A DNA stretch of 64,000 nucleotides from Molanna angustata (GCA_963576475.1 OY754984.1:16993775-17057774), one strand, 5' to 3'; counted from the stretch's first letter, positions 1 through 10,883 are shown. A program made the numbers and translations. Notes: generated by a model from the letters alone, not told the origin.

Positions 1-3000
1 ATTTAATCATTCTCAAAATAAATACTTCATCTTTGCATTTATACCACATAAGACATAAATCGTACTCAAAATAAATACTCATATTTGCTTTTCTATCACA
101 TGAAATTTAATCATTCTCAAAATAAATACTTCATCTTTGCATTTATACCACATAAGACATTAATCGTACTCAAAATAAATACACATATTTGCTTTTATAC
201 CACATGAACTTTAATCATTCTCAAAATAAATACTTCATCTTTGCATTTATACCACATAAGACATTAATCGTACTCAAAATAAATACTCATATTTGCTTTT
301 ATACCACATGAACTTTAATCATTCTCAAAATAAATACTTCATCTTTGCATTTATACCACATAAGACATTAATCGTACTCAAAATAAATACTCATATTTGC
401 TTTTATACCACATGAACTTTAATCATTCTCAAAATAAATACTTCATCTTTGCATTTATACCACATAAGACATTAATCGTACTCAAAATAAATACTCATAT
501 TTGCTTTTATACCACATGAACTTTAATCATTCTCAAAATAAATACTTCATCTTTGCATTTATACCACATAAGACATTAATCGTACTCAAAATAAATACTC
601 ATATTTGCTTTTATACCACATGAACTTTAATCATTCTCAAAATAAATACTTCATCTTTGCATTTATACCACATAAGACATTAATCGTACTCAAAATAAAT
701 ACTCATATTTGCTTTTATACCACATGAACTTTAATCATTCTCAAAATAAATACTTCATCTTTGCATTTATACCACATAAGACATTAATCGTACTCAAAAT
801 AAATACTCATATTTGCTTTTATACCACATGAACTTTAATCATTCTCAAAATAAATACTTCATCTTTGCATTTATACCACATAAGACATTAATCGTACTCA
901 AAATAAATACTCATATTTGCTTTTATACCACATGAACTTTAATCATTCTCAAAATAAATACTTCATCTTTGCATTTATACCACATAAGACATTAATCGTA
1001 CTCAAAATAAATACTCATATTTGCTTTTATACCACATGAACTTTAATCATTCTCAAAATAAATACTTCATCTTTGCATTTATACCACATAAGACATTAAT
1101 CGTACTCAAAATAAATACTCATATTTGCTTTTATACCACATGAACTTTAATCATTCTCAAAATAAATACTTCATCATTGCATTTATACCACATTATAAAA
1201 AAACAATCCCATAGTACATACTTAATCTTTGCATTTATACCACATAAGACATAAATCGTACTCAAAATAAATACTCATATTTGCTTTTCTATCACATGAA
1301 ATTTAATCATTCTCAAAATAAATACTTCATCTTTGCATTTATACCACATAAGACATAAATCGTACTCAAAATAAATACTCATATTTGCTTTTCTATCACA
1401 TGAAATTTAATCATTCTCAAAATAAATACTTCATCTTTGCATTTATACCACATAAGACATAAATCGTACTCAAAATAAATACTCATATTTGCTTTTCTAT
1501 CACATGAAATTTAATCATTCTCAAAATAAATACTTCATCTTTGCATTTATACCACATAAGACATAAATCGTACTCAAAATAAATACTCATATTTGCTTTT
1601 CTATCACATGAAATTTAATCATTCTCAAAATAAATACTTCATCTTTGCATTTATACCACATAAGACATAAATCGTACTCAAAATAAATACTCATATTTGC
1701 TTTTCTATCACATGAAATTTAATCATTCTCAAAATAAATACTTCATCTTTGCATTTATACCACATAAGACATAAATCGTACTCAAAATAAATACTCATAT
1801 TTGCTTTTCTATCACATGAAATTTAATCATTCTCAAAATAAATACTTCATCTTTGCATTTATACCACATAAGACATAAATCGTACTCAAAATAAATACTC
1901 ATATTTGCTTTTCTATCACATGAAATTTAATCATTCTCAAAATAAATACTTCATCTTTGCATTTATACCACATAAGACATTAATCGTACTCAAAATAAAT
2001 ACACATATTTGCTTTTATACCACATGAACTTTAATCATTCTCAAAATAAATACTTCATCTTTGCATTTATACCACATAAGACATTAATCGTACTCAAAAT
2101 AAATACTCATATTTGCTTTTATACCACATGAACTTTAATCATTCTCAAAATAAATACTTCATCTTTGCATTTATACCACATAAGACATTAATCGTACTCA
2201 AAATAAATACTCATATTTGCTTTTATACCACATGAACTTTAATCATTCTCAAAATAAATACTTCATCTTTGCATTTATACCACATAAGACATTAATCGTA
2301 CTCAAAATAAATACTCATATTTGCTTTTATACCACATGAACTTTAATCATTCTCAAAATAAATACTTCATCTTTGCATTTATACCACATAAGACATTAAT
2401 CGTACTCAAAATAAATACTCATATTTGCTTTTATACCACATGAACTTTAATCATTCTCAAAATAAATACTTCATCTTTGCATTTATACCACATAAGACAT
2501 TAATCGTACTCAAAATAAATACTCATATTTGCTTTTATACCACATGAACTTTAATCATTCTCAAAATAAATACTTCATCTTTGCATTTATACCACATAAG
2601 ACATTAATCGTACTCAAAATAAATACTCATATTTGCTTTTATACCACATGAACTTTAATCATTCTCAAAATAAATACTTCATCTTTGCATTTATACCACA
2701 TAAGACATTAATCGTACTCAAAATAAATACTCATATTTGCTTTTATACCACATGAACTTTAATCATTCTCAAAATAAATACTTCATCTTTGCATTTATAC
2801 CACATAAGACATTAATCGTACTCAAAATAAATACTCATATTTGCTTTTATACCACATGAACTTTAATCATTCTCAAAATAAATACTTCATCTTTGCATTT
2901 ATACCACATAAGACATTAATCGTACTCAAAATAAATACTCATATTTGCTTTTATACCACATGAACTTTAATCATTCTCAAAATAAATACTTCATCTTTGC

Positions 3001-3319
3001 ATTTATACCACATAAGACATTAATCGTACTCAAAATAAATACTCATATTTGCTTTTATACCACATGAACTTTAATCATTCTCAAAATAAATACTTCATCT
3101 TTGCATTTATACCACATAAGACATTAATCGTACTCAAAATAAATACTCATATTTGCTTTTATACCACATGAACTTTAATCATTCTCAAAATAAATACTTC
3201 ATCTTTGCATTTATACCACATAAGACATTAATCGTACTCAAAATAAATACTCATATTTGCTTTTATACCACATGAACTTTAATCATTCTCAAAATAAATA
3301 CTTCATCTTTGCATTTATA
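1..3319. repeat. 104-bp dimeric satellite array
   Basis: About 32 head-to-tail copies of a 104-bp unit. Each unit is two related half-units of about 53 and 51 bp, both containing CTCAAAATAAATACT, a TTTGC block and a CACAT block. Two variants alternate in blocks. Variant A has TTCTATCACATGAAATTT; variant B has TTTATACCACATGAACTTT. A occupies about 1-170 and 1226-1990, B about 171-1190 and 1991-3319. A 32-bp non-repeat stretch (about 1192-1223) interrupts the array at the B-to-A junction. The A-to-B change carries the same private variant (ACACAT for CTCAT) at 181 and 2001. No coding potential. The left end lies outside the window. Confidence 0.97.
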
Positions 3320-3920
3320 TTGCATTTGCAGAAAATGTTTTATATGGTTGGAATTTTGTCTTATTTTGATTTAATTGTAAATTACTATTCATTCTGTTAT
3401 TTAAATGTCGTTTAATTCAATTATTTATTGCTATTAATTTCTTTTATAAATTAGTGTATATTATATTTTTTTTTTACTTTTTATTTTGATATAAATTGCT
3501 AATTGAATTGTTTAGTGTTTACAATTTGTTGTGATTGTGAATTTATATAATGATTATTTTATTATTTTAAATTTGTAAAAGGAAAAAATGTTTTATTTTG
3601 ATATCGACCTGGCAACTTAAAAGAATTGTTACGGCGGTATTGTGGAAGTTGGTGTCTCTTTCTCGCACTGTGTCTGTAGTGCTGTGTGAGCGGGACATCA
3701 ACTCTGTAGGTACCTGTAGTAGTGTCAGGCATAGATTACACTAACTAGTGTCAGGTCGATGCGGAATAATGTTATGAATATTGTGAATTAATTAATTATT
3801 CTGTTGTTTTTCTTTTTAATTGTTGTTTAATACGAGTTTTATGTATTATTTTCAACTTTTATTTTATAATGGCCTAGAGGCCGTATATGTAGGTACTTAA
3901 ATAAATAAATAAATAAATAA
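3320..3920 (+). mobile_element. LINE 3' end inserted in the satellite
   Basis: Non-satellite DNA ending in a run of AAAT units, bounded on both sides by ATTTATA (3313-3319 and 3921-3927). Satellite sequence (CCACATACGACAT) resumes immediately after the right copy, so this is an insertion into a satellite unit with a 7-bp target-site duplication. The body is AT-rich with a more GC-rich part at about 3600-3770 and no useful ORF, as expected for a 5'-truncated non-LTR retrotransposon reduced to 3' UTR and tail. The LINE family is not recognisable. Confidence 0.65.
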
Positions 3921-3944
3921 ATTTATACCACATACGACATAAAA
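3921..3944. repeat. Satellite remnant
   Basis: Sequence ATTTATACCACATACGACAT matches the satellite half-unit apart from one or two bases. It is the right-hand continuation of the unit split by the LINE tail, and it ends where the next SINE begins. Confidence 0.7.
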
Positions 3945-3948
3945 CTTT

Positions 3949-4122
3949 TTTTTTCTTTTAAAGAATGAATAATATGTTCTTGAAACAAGTACATATACAT
4001 CCTCATACATTCCTTAAATTAAGCATAAATGCTTGTGCTATGGGTAAACGAACTCAGTCGTGACAGGATTCAAACTCGCGACCACTGGATTACTAATCAA
4101 ACCCGCTAACCGCCCAGCCACC
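3949..4122 (-). mobile_element. tRNA-derived SINE, family 2, copy 1
   Basis: On the minus strand the head reads like a tRNA: an A-box-like GGTGGCTGGGCGGTTAG start (4106-4122) and a B-box-like GAGTTTGAATCC, followed by a non-tRNA body and a T/A-rich end. The same head and body recur at 33826-34014, which shows a dispersed family. Pol III transcription is inferred from the boxes. The B box differs from consensus, so this copy looks older than the one at 33.9 kb. Confidence 0.75.
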
Positions 4123-4526
4123 TTCTTCTTTTTCTTCTTCAATAGCAGGGTAGAGGGAGTACAGAGGGAGAGGGATAAGTGTTATGAATTTAACTTATGA
4201 ATTATTATTGTAAAAATAGTTTTAATTTAATATTATTTATAGAGGAGTTGAATAAATCTATTTCGTTTGATTGCTCATTGAAGAAGTGTGATGCTCGGTA
4301 TACGAAAGCATGTTGTTTACCGTTTGTGTTACAGTGAGGCAGGTGTAATGTGTGGTGGGACCGGGTTGCTCGGGTGGGAACCCGAAGAGCTTATCGTTCA
4401 AACAGTTCCGGACAATCCACGATGGAGTTAGCGATTTTATATAAGTAGACGGCATTGGAAATATTTCTGCGGTCTTCCTATGTGCTAATTTTAAAGAAAT
4501 CAACAGAATCAGAGAAGTATTAGTTA
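4123..4526. other. No gene recognised
   Basis: Starts with a CTTCTTCTTTTTCTTCTTC tract, then mixed sequence including a more GC-rich patch at 4330-4440 with a small inverted motif (CGGGTTGCTCGGGTGGGAACCCG region). An ORF on the minus strand here is a shadow of the LINE 3' end. Confidence 0.5.
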
Positions 4527-5180
4527 CGTCATCATCATCCTTAGCGTAACAACCCTTGGTGGGTCCTAGCTGCCTCCAAGAATCTTCTCCAAACTGCTCT
4601 ATTGTTGGCTGCCACTTTCCAGTTCTGCTGCCCCATAGCCCGACAATCCGCGACAACGCCGTCCAACCATCGTAGCTTAGGTCTTCCTACGCTTCTTCTA
4701 CCGGTTGGGTTGTTAGTCAACACCCTTTTTGGGAGCTCCAGATCATCCATACGGTGTACATGACCCAACTAGCGTAGTCTGCTAATCTTAATAAACTTGA
4801 CCACGCTGATGTCCTGGTAAAAATCATAGAGCTCAGTGTTATATCTCTTATGCCATGTTGACCATCAATAATTGGTCCATATATTCTGCGTAAGATTTTT
4901 CTTTCAAAGGCGTCCAGTCTTTTTTCATCGTACTTGGTTAATGTCCAAGTCTCCGAGGCATATGTTAAGACTGGTCTAATTAGTGTCTTGTATAGTGTGG
5001 TTTTAGTGATTTCAATTGTCCAATGATACCAAGGTAACTTCGGTTAGCTGCAAGAATACTCTTCCCAATCTCAATACTTAGGTATATCATTCTCGTTATT
5101 AACGATGGAACCGAGGTTTGTAAATTGCTCCACTGTTACTAATGTGTAATTACTGATAGTTATTGAGGATTGGCTATTAG
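4527..5180 (-). mobile_element. RTE-like LINE, decayed C-terminal part
   Basis: The minus-strand frame 4541-4768 reads GHVHRMDD, then GRRSVGRPKLRWLDGV, the tail downstream of the reverse transcriptase in RTE-type LINEs (GHV.RM...GRP..RW.D). Higher coordinates, in broken frames, give further thumb-like pieces such as FTNLGSIVNNEN and RLADYASWV. Several stops and frameshifts make it a pseudogene. The 3' end is a short GATGATGATG tract at 4527-4537, the kind of simple-repeat tail RTE elements use instead of poly(A). Confidence 0.8.
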
Positions 5181-5210
5181 TTAAGTAGTTATCTATAATT
5201 CACATTCATC

Positions 5211-5264
5211 AAACAATCATTCTCAAAATAAATACTAACTTCACCTTTCCATTTATACTACATA
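5211..5264. repeat. Solitary satellite half-unit
   Basis: AATCATTCTCAAAATAAATACT followed by diverged TTTCCATTTATACTACATAAGACAT matches one half-unit of the 1-3.3 kb array, nearly 2 kb beyond its end, with a few extra bases inside. It is a detached, mutated monomer. Confidence 0.85.
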
Positions 5265-5937
5265 AGACATATTTGTTACTATTTTTTTTTAATAAATTTA
5301 TGAAATCCATCAAACGCCTCGAAAAACAATTGGTCATTAGTGACGCGTCAAAAATGAAATCTGTTATTTTTTCAGAAAGGTCAAAATTAACATAATTTAA
5401 TAAAAATGTATTGCACATGGAAACCCAGCTCCGTATAATAGCCGACTCACCGCCCGCGACGAACATTACATTAATATATTATATAAAAAAGGAAAAAGGG
5501 TGAAAAAAAACGCGCACTCTTTTAGAGGAAATAAAATCAAAGAGTCAGAGGCCTAGCAAATAATCTAGACTCTTTCACATGCGACTGTATTTACATTCAA
5601 AGAAATCGACGGCCACCCCTCTCCCTCTTCGTAGAGGAAACAAATTTTATTTGGAGGCATTTGAAGGGAAAAACGCCGAGTGTAGGAGACATTAGGTGTA
5701 TGTGTGTCTACGGAAGAGTTTCTCTGAAATTAGGACATTATTATCCGACGTTAGATTTTATCTAGTCGTAAGTATGTACATAGAAAGCGCGTTACCAACG
5801 AGACTCCATAGCAAATTTGTATTCTCTAACCGGGCCCAGTTAAAGACCTGCCTAGCGCGATTTACATACGAAAATATTTCAGTTGAACAAGAGGTATTTT
5901 TCTTGCGAACCGTATTGGATTGTGTTTTTATAATGTT
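5265..5937. other. No gene recognised
   Basis: Mixed sequence with short frames on both strands and no recognisable domain. It is moderately GC-rich around 5590-5860 compared with its surroundings. Confidence 0.4.
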
Positions 5938-5941
5938 TCTG

Positions 5942-5976
5942 ATTGGTTGTTCGAAAAGTCATTTCGTTTTTTTTAT
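5942..5976 (+). repeat. Mariner-like terminal sequence, isolated
   Basis: TTGGTTGTTCGAAAAGTCAT followed by TTCGTTTTTT resembles the terminal inverted repeat of mariner transposons. No second terminus, transposase or TA duplication was found nearby, so this may be a stub or chance similarity. Confidence 0.35.
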
Positions 5977-6031
5977 TCAATTTATTTTTTTTATTACATA
6001 TACCAAAAATTACATTTTATATAAGCAACAT

Positions 6032-6487
6032 GTATGCAAGTGAGACATGGACATGGCAGAAGACGCATGGAAGTAAAATTAACCCTGTGGAAATGAGGTC
6101 CCTAAGACGAATGTGTGGTAGAACGATCTATAATAGGATAAGGTATGTGGACAAGAATGCAAGATTGAAAGAAATATTGTGAGTAGAATGAAAGTAAATA
6201 CAATACGAAGGTTCGGACATGTGGAGAGAATGAACGATGAGCGTCTGACAAAGAAAGTATACAAGGCTGAAAAGAGTGGAATGAGAGGTCGTGGCCGCCC
6301 GAGAAAGAGTTGGCATGATCATAAAAATGAGATTTTGAAAGATGATAATATACGAAGTCAGAATAATAGGAGAGCATGTATGAGGAGATAAATAAGGCAA
6401 GACATGCATGTCAAGATAGAGGTGTCTGGCATTCGGTCCTCTCTGCTTACCTCAAGTAGGGATACGGCGTGATGGTATGTATGTATG
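6032..6487 (+). mobile_element. RTE-like LINE 3' end, intact insertion
   Basis: Bounded by a 14-bp duplication TATATAAGCAACAT at 6018-6031 and 6488-6501. Inside, broken frames encode YASETWTWQ, then MRSLRRMCGR, then FGHVERMNDERLTKKVYKAE and GRGRPRKSWHDH, the C-terminal tail of an RTE-type reverse transcriptase. The 3' end is GATGGTATGTATGTATG, a simple-repeat tail. The element is 5'-truncated and carries an in-frame stop before GHVERM, so it is dead. The same family recurs at 10.9, 42.5, 43.7, 51.7 and 61.4 kb. Confidence 0.88.
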
Positions 6488-6517
6488 TATATAAGCAACA
6501 TAATAAATAAAATTGGT

Positions 6518-7000
6518 TGGTTTGGATCCTGTTCCGAGGTGGTAGACTAGTTACATAATATTAATTACTAAGTCATTGTAAGCTGATATATAGAATAATT
6601 GTGTAGCCCATGGTCCACTTATTGATTCCTACATATGTTAGTAGTTTTGTAGTGTATGTTGTTATGAATTAAGAATTTGCTGACAATAGTTGATCCCTTT
6701 GTTTTATACCCATGTTTGATATTGTATGGTGTAAGTCATGTATTTTCTATTAAATTAACGTTTTTTATATCTTTTGCAACTTATTTTAGGATCTTTGGAG
6801 CCAAGTATTGATAATGTCTTTGTCGGTATGTAGTGTTTGTTTTCGGAGTGATTAGTTGATGTCTGTGTCTTATATCGTGACAATGTTGAGCAGTGATATG
6901 GTTTTTCTTATTTATTTTAAAATAAATTAGAATTTGTTTAATGTAGAGTTGTGCAGTAGTTAGTACGTTAAAGTCTTTAAATATTTGAATGGTCGGGAAA
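6518..7000. other. No gene recognised
   Basis: AT-rich intergenic sequence continuing the host DNA of the preceding insertion. No domain, repeat or RNA was recognised. Confidence 0.4.
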
Positions 7001-7004
7001 TGGA

Positions 7005-7052
7005 AAGGTTTTTTATTGTGTTGTCGGTTTCCCCCAACGTCAGCTATCACTT
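7005..7052 (-). mobile_element. RTE-like LINE, terminal scrap
   Basis: The minus strand reads IADVGGN over CCCCCAACGTCAGCTATCAC, matching the extreme C-terminus (VIADVGGS) of the longer copy at 25.5 kb. Nothing further upstream of the element survives in recognisable form. Confidence 0.45.
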
Positions 7053-7624
7053 AGACATACGTTTGTCTTATATCAATTCGATAAGTTCATTTACGGAAAT
7101 TTCTGAATCAAAAAATTTGTTTTTGGCCGACACTCAATTTTTATCTCCAAAGTCAGTCGCTGCATCCCGTACATAGGCTCTTTAATTTAGCTAGTTTACA
7201 AAAGAGTGCTAAATTGTATTTTTTACAATGTTACCGCATAATCGTTATATATTTGGACGGCTGATACGTAAAGCAAGAGTTTTTGCGAAAAAGTTTGTTT
7301 TATTCTCCGTTATGGTTTTTGTTGGGTGCCGTATTATCAAATACAGAAATTCGAAAGAAGCATTTTTTACATCTTATTTTAGTTTGTTTCTTTCAATAGT
7401 ATAAATATGCTATTCGAGATCTAAATCTCAGTAGGCTCACGATGAAGAACTGTTAAAGCAAACGTCGGCAAAGCATTTTATCGTGTTGACGAAATATTGA
7501 ATGATAACATGGATCTTAATTGAAATTAACAATAAATTGTAATTTGTAAAATATAACTGACGAGTTCAAGTGTCTGGATGGATCTACGGACGATATACTA
7601 CAATAAACAGTACCTGTTGCCAGT
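7053..7624. other. No gene recognised
   Basis: Mixed AT-rich sequence. The short frames show no known domain. Confidence 0.4.
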
Positions 7625-7995
7625 AAATTGAAGCATTCAAGATGTAGATATACAGAAGGTTGATGAGCATCTCATGGATCGATATGAGTCTCCAATGAAA
7701 GGGTTCTAAATATGATGGAGAAAGAGACTGTTGCTGTCAAGAGACGCATAAGCCGCATATTTGGCCACATATTCCATGGTGATAAATTTGCCCATCTACA
7801 ACTCATAGTGGAGGGAAAGATAAAGAGAAAACTGAGTATTGTTTGTAAAATAATATCGTGGCTTAAAAATCTCTGGCAGTGGTTCGAGGTTCTGGATGCG
7901 GCATCACTAATTAAGTTGGCGCAGGGTTGGGATGAGTTAGGTGTGATGGTCGCCAACCTCCGTTAGGAGCGGCACAAGAAGAAAAAGAACAATAT
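7625..7995 (+). mobile_element. RTE-like LINE, decayed 3' end
   Basis: The plus frame 7712-7966 reads FGHIFHGDKFAHLQLIVEGK, then ISWLKNLWQWFEVLD and MVANLR. It lines up end to end with LGHIMRGEKYHLLQLILKGK and the remainder of the better copy at 25.5 kb. Changed consensus positions (the GRR.GRR block has become KRKLSIV) show an old copy. It ends in an AAGAAGAAAAAG tract, taken as the tail. Confidence 0.75.
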
Positions 7996-8234
7996 TCGAG
8001 AGAGTGAAAAAGCACTCAATTAATTATTCTAGTTTGGCAGCAGTAATCTTCTTAATAGTCTTTGTGATAAAGGTGTGAAAAAAATAAAAAAAAATAATAC
8101 AAATAAATGACTTTGCAGTATGCAGCAGTCATTATAATCGTCTATAACTCGTCGCCGTGTATGTCTCACTGACAGTTGAAGAAGTTCGATACAAGACGAA
8201 ATATACATATTTCGTGAAACATTTACGTTATTAT

Positions 8235-9102
8235 TCATTCATTCGTCCTTTTCCTCATGACTGAGGATAGCGGCTGTAGTCTGTCGCCACACGTATGGCC
8301 CGCCTCCATGCCAATCTGTTTTGGGCTGAACGCAGAGCACCAGTCACCGAAGACCCCATTGTGGACTTAACCAAATCGCTCCATCTGGTCGGTGAGCGAC
8401 CACGAGATCTCCGTCCCTCCACGCTGCCCATCACAACAAGCTTCTCGAGGCAGTCTGGTTCCCTTCTGGCAATGTGTCCAAAGAATTGAAGGATACGTCT
8501 GTAACATATCGTCGATAGACGATCCTCGATCCTTAGCTCGTCTAGAATTGACACATTGGTTCTTCTGGCTGTCCATGGGATGCGCAGCATACGCCTCCAG
8601 CACCACATTTCGAAAGCATCGATCCTCTTTCGCTCTGACTCCCTAAGTGTCCATGTTTCCACACCATACAGGAACATCGGGAATATCAGAGCCCTGATGA
8701 GTCTAGCCTTCGTGTTTTTCGTAATGGTCCTGTCCTTCCATACTCTTGTGAGCTTTCCCAGTGCTCCCTTTGCCATGGCGATGCGTCTTTTTACTGCCGC
8801 TTCACAACCACCGGTGTCACATATGTTGGAACCCAGATATGTGAAGTCATGTACTATCTCAAGATGGTTTAGAGAGTTTATTGGGGGAAGTTTACATGCT
8901 CTATCAATCACCATCAGTTTGGTTTTGCATTGGTTTATGCTCAGAACGAGTGATAAACTTTCCCTCTCAACACGATCCAAAAGTTGTTTCATATCGGTCT
9001 CGTTTGTGGCTACTAGAGTTGTGTCGTCTGCAAAGCCTAAGTTGGAGATTTTTTTGCCACCAATGCTGAATCCGGCCTCCCAACCATCCAGAGCTTTCCT
9101 CA
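8235..9102 (-). mobile_element. RTE-like LINE insertion, 5'-truncated
   Basis: Flanked by a perfect 12-bp duplication TTACGTTATTAT (8223-8234 and 9103-9114). The 3' end faces left and carries a GAATGAATGA tail (minus-strand reading). The paralogous empty site lies at about 18.6 kb. 868 bp of the element remain, and the reading frame is nearly complete, so this is one of the youngest LINE insertions in the window. Confidence 0.9.
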
Positions 9103-9103
9103 T
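8255..9103 (-). pseudogene. Reverse transcriptase C-terminal half (RTE-like)
   Basis: A 282-aa open frame. Residues about 22-32 give LGFADDTTLVA, the reverse-transcriptase palm motif with both catalytic aspartates. FTYLGSNI (about 88-95), FLYGVETWTL (about 148-157), RRMLRIPWT (about 169-177), FFGHIARR (about 208-215) and GRSPTRWSDLV (about 233-243) follow in the usual order for an RTE-type LINE. The first ATG lies at the insertion junction (its first base in reading order falls in the target duplication), so it is an accident of truncation. The endonuclease and the first half of the RT are missing. The frame is uninterrupted but the product could not act alone. Confidence 0.85.
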
Positions 9104-9368
9104 TACGTTATTATATCAATCGATTAAAACTACGCGCCGTACGCATTTAATACCCTAACCGAGTTTGGAAGTGATGTGATATACGAACATTTTAGTGTTG
9201 TGTGGTGCCTTCCCTGAAGATCTCTGATACGAAGGAAGAAGTTTGCCACCAGGTAGGTGCAATATTACTTTCATTGTATATCCAACAGACTTGAATGATA
9301 AAAATAATAGCGGGAAAATAATCCAATAGGTCGAATTTGTCGACAATATAATTCACTATGCTCACAAC

Positions 9369-9700
9369 CAACGTTCCCTCTAATTTTTCTATTGTGTGTG
9401 CGGATCTTCGACGCATCTGTGCAGTGGCGGTGTGATAAATTTACACCCCCCCCCCCCCGCCATAAACACATATACAATTTTTCATTAAAATGTTTAGTTT
9501 TAGGGTATTTATCAATCACAGTGATTTTATATAATAACAACACTAACAAAGATAATTTTTGAAATAAATAAAAAAGATAACAAAAATCTGGCAATGGAAC
9601 CTTTTTATATAATATTGACTGTGCGGAGGGTAAAACATGTGTGCGGAGACATTTTAGTAAGTGTGCGCGCGCACACGCGCACACCTTACAGGGAACATTG
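9369..9700. mobile_element. hAT-type non-autonomous element, 332 bp
   Basis: Inverted ends: CAACGTTCCCTCTAA at the left and, in reverse complement, CAATGTTCCCTGTAA at the right. They are flanked by a perfect 8-bp duplication CTCACAAC (9361-9368 and 9701-9708). Eight-base duplications are diagnostic of the hAT superfamily. Subterminal stretches rich in GTGTGCG lie at both sides, and a run of 12 C lies near 9450. An ORF crossing it on the minus strand is a shadow; there is no transposase. Confidence 0.88.
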
Positions 9701-9716
9701 CTCACAACACGTGGTT

Positions 9717-10512
9717 GGTGTAGATATTTTTAATAATAATAATAAATTTGGATTATTTTTATAGCGCCGTTTTTGTGATAACCTCACCTCAAGGGCGCTT
9801 TGAATATATTAGGGGTTATTGTAAGACTCGCGGAAGAAGTGAGTTTTTAGGTGTTTCCTGAATAGTACTAAGTTGTCGATTTGCCTCAGTTCAGGTGGTA
9901 GTTTATTCCACGAGGCTGGTCCGGCCACAGCAAAAGCACGATCACCGAAGGATGAAGTGTTGACTATTTATTTCAGTCAACTTGCCAATCACGGATGTGG
10001 TGGCTGACCGAAGTGTTTGTTGTCGCTCGATTACGGTGAGAGGGATGCAGAAGTCTGAAAGATACGTGGGAGCCATGCCATGGATCGCTTTGAAAGTCAA
10101 CAAACATAATTTGTACTTGATTCTCTCTGGCACTTTTAGCCAGTGAAGATTTCGTAGATGGTGGGATATGTGTGAGAATTTCGCGGCTCCGGTGATTAGC
10201 CTAGCAGCAGCGTTGAAGACGGATTGAAGTTTGTTTAGCTCCAGCTTTGGAAGGTTTGCGTAGATACCATTGCAGTAGTCCAGGCGGGAAATAACGAATG
10301 CGTTTACTAGAGATTTCGTTGCTTCCGTAGGTATATTTCGTCTGATAGATTTTATTCGTCGTAAGTGGTAGAAAGCAGAGGATGTTGTGCTGTTTATCTG
10401 TTTTTTGAGACTTAGACTGGAGTCAATATGTACTCCCAGAAGTTTGACGGCGGACTTAGGAATAATGTCGGTGTCTGCAACAGAGACAGAGGTGTTGTCT
10501 ATGTAGCTCATT
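9717..10512 (-). mobile_element. CR1/L2-like LINE 3' portion
   Basis: The minus frame 9942-10511 encodes LLGVHIDSSLSLKKQI, then SRLDYCNGIYANLPKLELNK, VFNAAARLITGA, LHWLKVPERIKYKLCLLTFK and MAPTYLSD, the thumb and C-terminal region typical of CR1/L2-group reverse transcriptases. After a frameshift near 9965 it continues FGDRAFAVAGPASWNKLPPE, then LRQIDNLVLFRKHLKTHFF, and stops. The 3' UTR contains AGCGCCCTTGAGG and ends in an ATT-repeat tail at about 9722-9745. 3' fragments of the same family lie at 23.1 and 47.0 kb. The palm with catalytic residues is absent. Confidence 0.85.
9942..10511 (-). pseudogene. LINE reverse transcriptase thumb fragment
   Basis: A 189-aa open frame beginning within the LINE (MSYIDNTSVSV). 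It lacks the palm and endonuclease and is separated by a frameshift from its natural last 45 or so residues. No independent function is expected. Confidence 0.75.
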
Positions 10513-10559
10513 AAAATCCTTCAAACAAAATATAACATCAAACATAGTAATTATTAAAG

Positions 10560-10883
10560 ATGAGCACTTCTTACCATATCAACTTTTCATGATAGCAACT
10601 GCAACACCACAACATTCTGTGAAATTTCAACAGTTGCAACAACAATAATTTATATCTACCTTTGTTTCAATATTATTATTTTTTTATGTGTATGTACAGT
10701 GATGTATTTTTGACACACTAATATGAAGCAAGTTGCGGACGCGCTTAATTGGAAGGTTAACGTGATTTTTTTCGTTATTAATGTATTTTGTATATATGTA
10801 TTGTTAATTCTCTGTGCGTGTCCCTTAATGAAATAAAACAAAATCGTCGCTGAGAGACCGTTTATAATCACACGAAAATCTTT
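10560..10883. other. No gene recognised
   Basis: AT-rich DNA. A 77-aa minus frame has no recognisable domain and low-complexity character. Confidence 0.4.

Larger units (their letters stand above)
8135..9295. repeat. Repeat X copy 1, split by a LINE
   Basis: The flanks 8135-8234 and 9103-9295 together match 18395-18690 in reverse complement: AACTCGTCG, GAAATATACATATTT, ACGCGCCGT, then GCCACCAGGTAGGTGCAATATT. The segment between them, 8235-9102, is missing from the second copy. Repeat X has no recognised coding content. It may be untranslated sequence of another element. Confidence 0.75.

Noticed and set aside
1..3319. A CRISPR-like array of repeats
   Set aside because: The 104-bp units are contiguous with no unique spacers, and the sequence is eukaryotic. 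It is a satellite.
6102..6409. Three overlapping minus ORFs opposite the RTE insertion at 6.0-6.5 kb
   Set aside because: They are antisense to the recognisable LINE frame and have no domain.
5942..6517. A complete mariner element interrupted by the RTE insertion
   Set aside because: Only one mariner-like terminus is visible; no second terminus, TA duplication or transposase remains were found.
8295..9158. Plus-strand ORFs opposite the LINE at 8.2-9.1 kb
   Set aside because: They are shadows of the minus-strand reverse transcriptase frame; no domain of their own.
9271..9705. A 144-aa minus-strand ORF with cysteine-rich start
   Set aside because: It runs through the hAT-type element including its inverted end and a poly-G run. 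It is an accidental frame.
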